Below are positions 39,139 through 41,402 of a DNA stretch of 41,402 nucleotides, piece by piece. The notes below the pieces were generated by a model. The model searched no databases and was not told the origin of the DNA. It worked only from the letters and a program-made list of their open reading frames with translations. The stretch is from NCBI GenBank assembly GCA_045633565.1, contig JAZQYO010000025.1, positions 1 to 41,402 of the forward strand, given 5' to 3'. The position numbers were made by a program, and so were the translations under genes. The DNA is from RGIG7450 sp045633565 (GTDB lineage: Bacteria > Bacillota > Clostridia > RUG12999). Numbering within the stretch: position 1 is the first letter of the stretch; every line of letters begins with the position of its first letter.

Positions 39139-39167
39139 ATATTATCATATTGTCTGACAAATTGCAA
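39139..39167 (-). promoter_or_regulatory. Promoter of the cyclodeaminase-like gene with an embedded FadR-type operator
   Basis: Minus strand TTGCAA, 17-base spacer, TAATAT. The spacer contains the perfect palindrome TTGTC-T-GACAA (39150-39160), which fits the FadR-subfamily GntR consensus T-N-G-T-N3-A-C-N-A. A wider dyad CATATTG...CAATATG (39146-39171) surrounds it. Confidence 0.75.
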
Positions 39168-39215
39168 TATGTAATTTAAAATTTTTCTTATTCTATGTCT
39201 AATTTTCAAAATATC

Positions 39216-39244
39216 TTTACAATAACATAAAAAATTGATATAAT
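39216..39244 (+). promoter_or_regulatory. Promoter of the FadR-type regulator gene
   Basis: TTTACA, 17-base spacer, TATAAT, 24 bases before the ATG at 39269. The operator palindrome is about 55 bases upstream of this -35. Confidence 0.75.
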
Positions 39245-39268
39245 GTTTAAGTGAAAGGAGCGTTTTTT

Positions 39269-39955
39269 ATGAATATAGCGCCCATTGTAAGTAAACAGAA
39301 GTATGAATCTGTTGCTGACCAAATTATATTGATGATTCGTAATAATACATTTTCAGAAGGCAGTCATCTTCCTACCGAAGCAGAACTGGCTTCCATGTTT
39401 CAGGTTGGAAGAAGCTCTGTCCGCGAGGCTATTAAAAGTCTTCAGATAGCGGGTATTTTAACCTCTTCTGCAGGAAAGGGAACCTTTGTTACCACCAATG
39501 CTATGATTGCTATTGCAAACTATGATTTGGGAGAACTGATAATGGATGAAAATTCTTTATCAGACCTTATTGAAATCCGTTGCATTATGGAACCTGTTGC
39601 CGCTGCGCTGGCTGCCCTTCGCCGTACGGATGAAGACATTGCTCTGATGAGAGACACCATCCGTAACATGAATGGCGTAACCGACAAATCAAAACTTTTA
39701 CGGTTGGGACATAAGTTTCACTCTGCTTTGATTGCTGCCAGCAAAAACCGGGCGATAACACAGTTTCACGATTCAATTTCCCTTCAGCTTTTAAAAATGC
39801 GCGAACGTGACTTTCTCAGCAGCGAGGTATATATCCGTGATTCACAGACTCATCAGGATATTTTAGATGCAATTATCGCAAAGGATGATAAACTTGCAGA
39901 AGAGCTGATGCTTAAACATCTGAAAACTGACTATAAAGATTATATGACCAGGTAA
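39269..39955 (+). CDS. GntR-family regulator, FadR/FCD subfamily
   Basis: Transcriptional regulator of 228 residues. The N-terminal winged helix-turn-helix reads 'KYESVADQIILMIRNNTFSE', 'GSHLPTEAELASMFQVGRSS' and 'VREAIKSLQIAGILTSSAGK', the GntR pattern. The rest is the all-helical FCD ligand domain: 'LIEIRCIMEPVAAALAALRR' carries the first conserved acidic/Arg positions, 'LRLGHKFHSALIAASKNRAI' has the metal-binding histidine region, and 'RDSQTHQDILDAIIAKDDKL' contains the second H-x-x-I motif. The likely ligand is a metal-bound carboxylate. ATG 39269 has AAAGGAG 8 bases upstream; GTG at 39251 is upstream of it and unlikely. It is divergent from the cyclodeaminase-like gene and probably represses it. 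Confidence 0.94.
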   Translation: MNIAPIVSKQKYESVADQIILMIRNNTFSEGSHLPTEAELASMFQVGRSSVREAIKSLQIAGILTSSAGKGTFVTTNAMIAIANYDLGELIMDENSLSDLIEIRCIMEPVAAALAALRRTDEDIALMRDTIRNMNGVTDKSKLLRLGHKFHSALIAASKNRAITQFHDSISLQLLKMRERDFLSSEVYIRDSQTHQDILDAIIAKDDKLAEELMLKHLKTDYKDYMTR

Positions 39956-39969
39956 TGATATTATAAATG

Positions 39970-40000
39970 AAAATCCCCCGCATCTGCGGGGGATTTTTTA
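39970..40000. terminator. Bidirectional terminator between the regulator and the ASRT/M24 unit
   Basis: AAAATCCCCCGCA / TGCGGGGGATTTT followed by TTAATT; very GC-rich stem shared by convergent genes. Confidence 0.93.
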
Positions 40001-40001
40001 A

Positions 40002-40373
40002 TTAGAATGTGTATCCTTCTACACTGTAGTATGCCATGTTTGTCTGTCTTACATCAAGTCTGCCGAAGCAAGCACAGATGGGCACATCACTTTTTACCCA
40101 GATGGTGTACTGTACAGATTCTCCAAGTGTGAGGCCCTGTTCGCCCATGGGTTTGTCAAGACGAACACAGGTTGTTCTCATACCGTCAAGCTCTACAAAC
40201 ACGCCGCCTATGGGGTCTTTGTCTTCAAATATGAAAACAAGCTCTATTTTTGCTTTTTTATTTTCGTTAAGGTTTGTGAGCATTAATGCTTCGTGTCCCT
40301 CAAATTCCGGGTTGTCACCCTTGGGAGGAAGATATCCGTCGCAAAATACCCAGTTTTTCTGTCCTTTTTTCAT
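40002..40373 (-). CDS. ASRT-like protein (sensory rhodopsin transducer family)
   Basis: Soluble beta-rich protein of 123 residues resembling Anabaena sensory rhodopsin transducer (PF07100-type). Shared landmarks are 'WVFCDGYLPPKGDNPEFEGH', 'EALMLTNLNENKKAKIELVF', 'IFEDKDPIGGVFVEL', 'RTTCVRLDKP', 'SVQYTIWVKSDVPICACFGR' and 'LDVRQTNMAYYSVEGYTF'. The family forms tetramers and, outside rhodopsin-bearing cyanobacteria, occurs near carbohydrate or amide catabolic genes, where its role is not settled. No rhodopsin gene is visible here. AGGAG precedes the ATG. It follows the creatinase-like M24 gene by 12 bp, so the two should be co-transcribed. Confidence 0.85.
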   Translation of the reverse strand: MKKGQKNWVFCDGYLPPKGDNPEFEGHEALMLTNLNENKKAKIELVFIFEDKDPIGGVFVELDGMRTTCVRLDKPMGEQGLTLGESVQYTIWVKSDVPICACFGRLDVRQTNMAYYSVEGYTF

Positions 40374-40385
40374 ATTAAGTCACTC

Positions 40386-41402
40386 CTATTTAAAGATTAT
40401 CGGCAGTGCTTTATCGTTATATGTTGTCATTCGTTTAGCACCGTCTTTTGTGATGAGGTAGCAGTCTTCAACACGGAATGAACCCCACTCCATACCTTTG
40501 AAATATGCATCAATACAAATAGCCATATTTTCTTCAATGATGCGTTTGTTTCCAACAGTAAATGTAGGCGCTTCACATTCAAGCATACCTGTGCTGTGGA
40601 GGCTTCCGTACGGACAGTAATCTATGTAACCGTACTTTGTAAGATACTCAGTATAAGCATTGAGCACTACATCACAAGGTGTACCTGCTGTCATTTTTGC
40701 AGAAGCATAGTTAAGAGCTTCATAAGCGCACATAACAGCATCTTTTATCTTCTGGGGGATTTCACCAAGTACCAGCGGTGAACAGATGATACCGTTGTAG
40801 CCTTCGTAGCTTACGCCTGCTGCAAGGTTAATAATTTCGCTCTCGCCTATTTTGCGTAGAGTGTTTCTGCACATGCTGATGTAAGAATTATCCGGACCTG
40901 TTGCTACCATCGGAGCAAAGGACTGAACATAGCTTTCAGCACCAAGGCTCATCATTTCTGCTTCAAACATACCTTCAATATGTCTTTCAGTCATACCAAC
41001 CTCAATTTTGGGAACAACATTTTCAAACATTTTTGAAACCATTTCCCAGTTGGTTTTTAAAACTTCGATTTCTCCTGCACTTTTTCTGATTCTCTGTTCA
41101 TAGTGGATATCATCAAAGTCAACAATTTCTGCATCAGCAAAAACTTTTCTCAGTTTGTTCATAATAATTGACGGGAAAATAAGTCTGCCGATGAAACCAA
41201 TTTTCTTCACGTTGGGATGCTCGTTTTTAATCTGTGCAAAAAGTTCTGCAAAGTCAAGCTGACCTTCGGTATCGTACTCAAATCCGCTTACTTCACCGAT
41301 TTCGGGAAGGATTGCAATACGGCTTTCGGGGAGCTTATTCTGTGTTAAGCAATAGTCGTAAGATGCCTGACCGCTGCAAACAGTAACCTCACCGCTGGCG
41401 GG
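40386..41402 (-). CDS. Creatinase-like M24 family protein (5' end cut off by window)
   Basis: The frame stays open to base 41402, so this is partial (339 codons visible). The GTG at 41210 is internal, since the upstream codons ('LDFAELFAQIKNEHPNVKKI') continue the N-terminal creatinase-type domain. The pita-bread domain follows. Standard M24 metalloproteases need Asp, Asp, His, Glu, Glu. Here the first two sites read 'IINLAAGVSYEGYNGIICSP' (Asn and Gly instead of Asp), the His is kept in 'GSLHSTGMLECEAP', the fourth is 'ICIDAYFKG' (Asp for Glu) and the last Glu is kept in 'RVEDCYLIT'. It is therefore probably a metal-independent hydrolase like creatinase rather than an Xaa-Pro peptidase. It precedes the ASRT-like gene. 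Confidence 0.85.
   Translation of the reverse strand, partial: PASGEVTVCSGQASYDYCLTQNKLPESRIAILPEIGEVSGFEYDTEGQLDFAELFAQIKNEHPNVKKIGFIGRLIFPSIIMNKLRKVFADAEIVDFDDIHYEQRIRKSAGEIEVLKTNWEMVSKMFENVVPKIEVGMTERHIEGMFEAEMMSLGAESYVQSFAPMVATGPDNSYISMCRNTLRKIGESEIINLAAGVSYEGYNGIICSPLVLGEIPQKIKDAVMCAYEALNYASAKMTAGTPCDVVLNAYTEYLTKYGYIDYCPYGSLHSTGMLECEAPTFTVGNKRIIEENMAICIDAYFKGMEWGSFRVEDCYLITKDGAKRMTTYNDKALPIIFK

Noticed and set aside
40386..41210. A complete M24 gene starting with GTG at 41210
   Set aside because: The reading frame continues in good coding sequence to the window edge, so the gene is cut by the window.

Overview
The window looks like chromosome from an anaerobic, endospore-forming Clostridia-type Firmicute, probably a gut inhabitant. 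The DNA is AT-rich with strong AGGAGG-type ribosome binding sites and TTGACA-17-TATAAT promoters. Supporting genes are a SpoIIID sporulation regulator, a CotJC-like manganese catalase, an S-layer-homology protein, a PPi-type phosphofructokinase, D-lactate dehydrogenase and a bile-salt-hydrolase-like amidase. Species cannot be named from sequence alone.

Region 1 (1-8308, minus strand) is a cell-surface polysaccharide operon that runs off the left edge. Read in transcription order it is: a TTGACA-17-TATACT promoter, a cyclic-di-GMP class I (GEMM-I) riboswitch, an intrinsic terminator whose 5' arm is also the 3' end of the aptamer, an EAL-domain c-di-GMP phosphodiesterase, GtrA, a serine-acetyltransferase-like enzyme, a Wzx-type flippase, a GT32 glycosyltransferase, a GtrII-like glucosyltransferase, a YdjC/ChbG deacetylase, a phosphoglycosyl transferase and a GT4 glycosyltransferase. 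Just upstream, with its own promoter, is a membrane GGDEF diguanylate cyclase (8315-10615). The layout puts a c-di-GMP producer, sensor, degrader and output operon in one block. It is the most striking system in the window.

Region 2 (10.8-14.7 kb) is accessory DNA. It holds a 5'-truncated SLOG/DUF1273-like remnant, a gene of unknown function, a HTH_36 DNA-binding gene, a LURP-one/Tubby-like protein and a lipoprotein with a PASTA-like repeat. Its right part is bracketed by a 12-bp direct repeat of the tmRNA 3' end, which suggests past integration at ssrA. No integrase is visible.

Region 3 (14.7-25 kb) is mostly housekeeping: ssrA (tmRNA) abutting smpB, a stalk-domain secreted protein, tRNA-Pro and tRNA-Ser, an MFS transporter, a Rieske/FAD oxidoreductase followed by CcdA, D-lactate dehydrogenase, spoIIID, thiI and a three-gene polar amino acid ABC transporter.

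Region 4 (25-38 kb) holds an SLH protein-HAD phosphatase-AEC transporter operon, PPi-PFK, an alanine/glycine symporter under a glycine riboswitch, a STAS-less SulP transporter, purC, an unusual ACT-ACT-metallo-beta-lactamase fusion, Mn catalase, dtd, a small membrane protein, and a bile-salt-hydrolase-like gene in an operon with a helical-bundle protein.

Region 5 (38-41.4 kb) looks like a small regulated catabolic locus. It holds an ornithine cyclodeaminase/mu-crystallin-type dehydrogenase, a divergent FadR-type regulator with a palindromic operator inside the dehydrogenase promoter, an ASRT-like protein (a family named for a rhodopsin transducer; no rhodopsin is visible), and a creatinase-like M24 protein missing several metal ligands that runs off the right edge.
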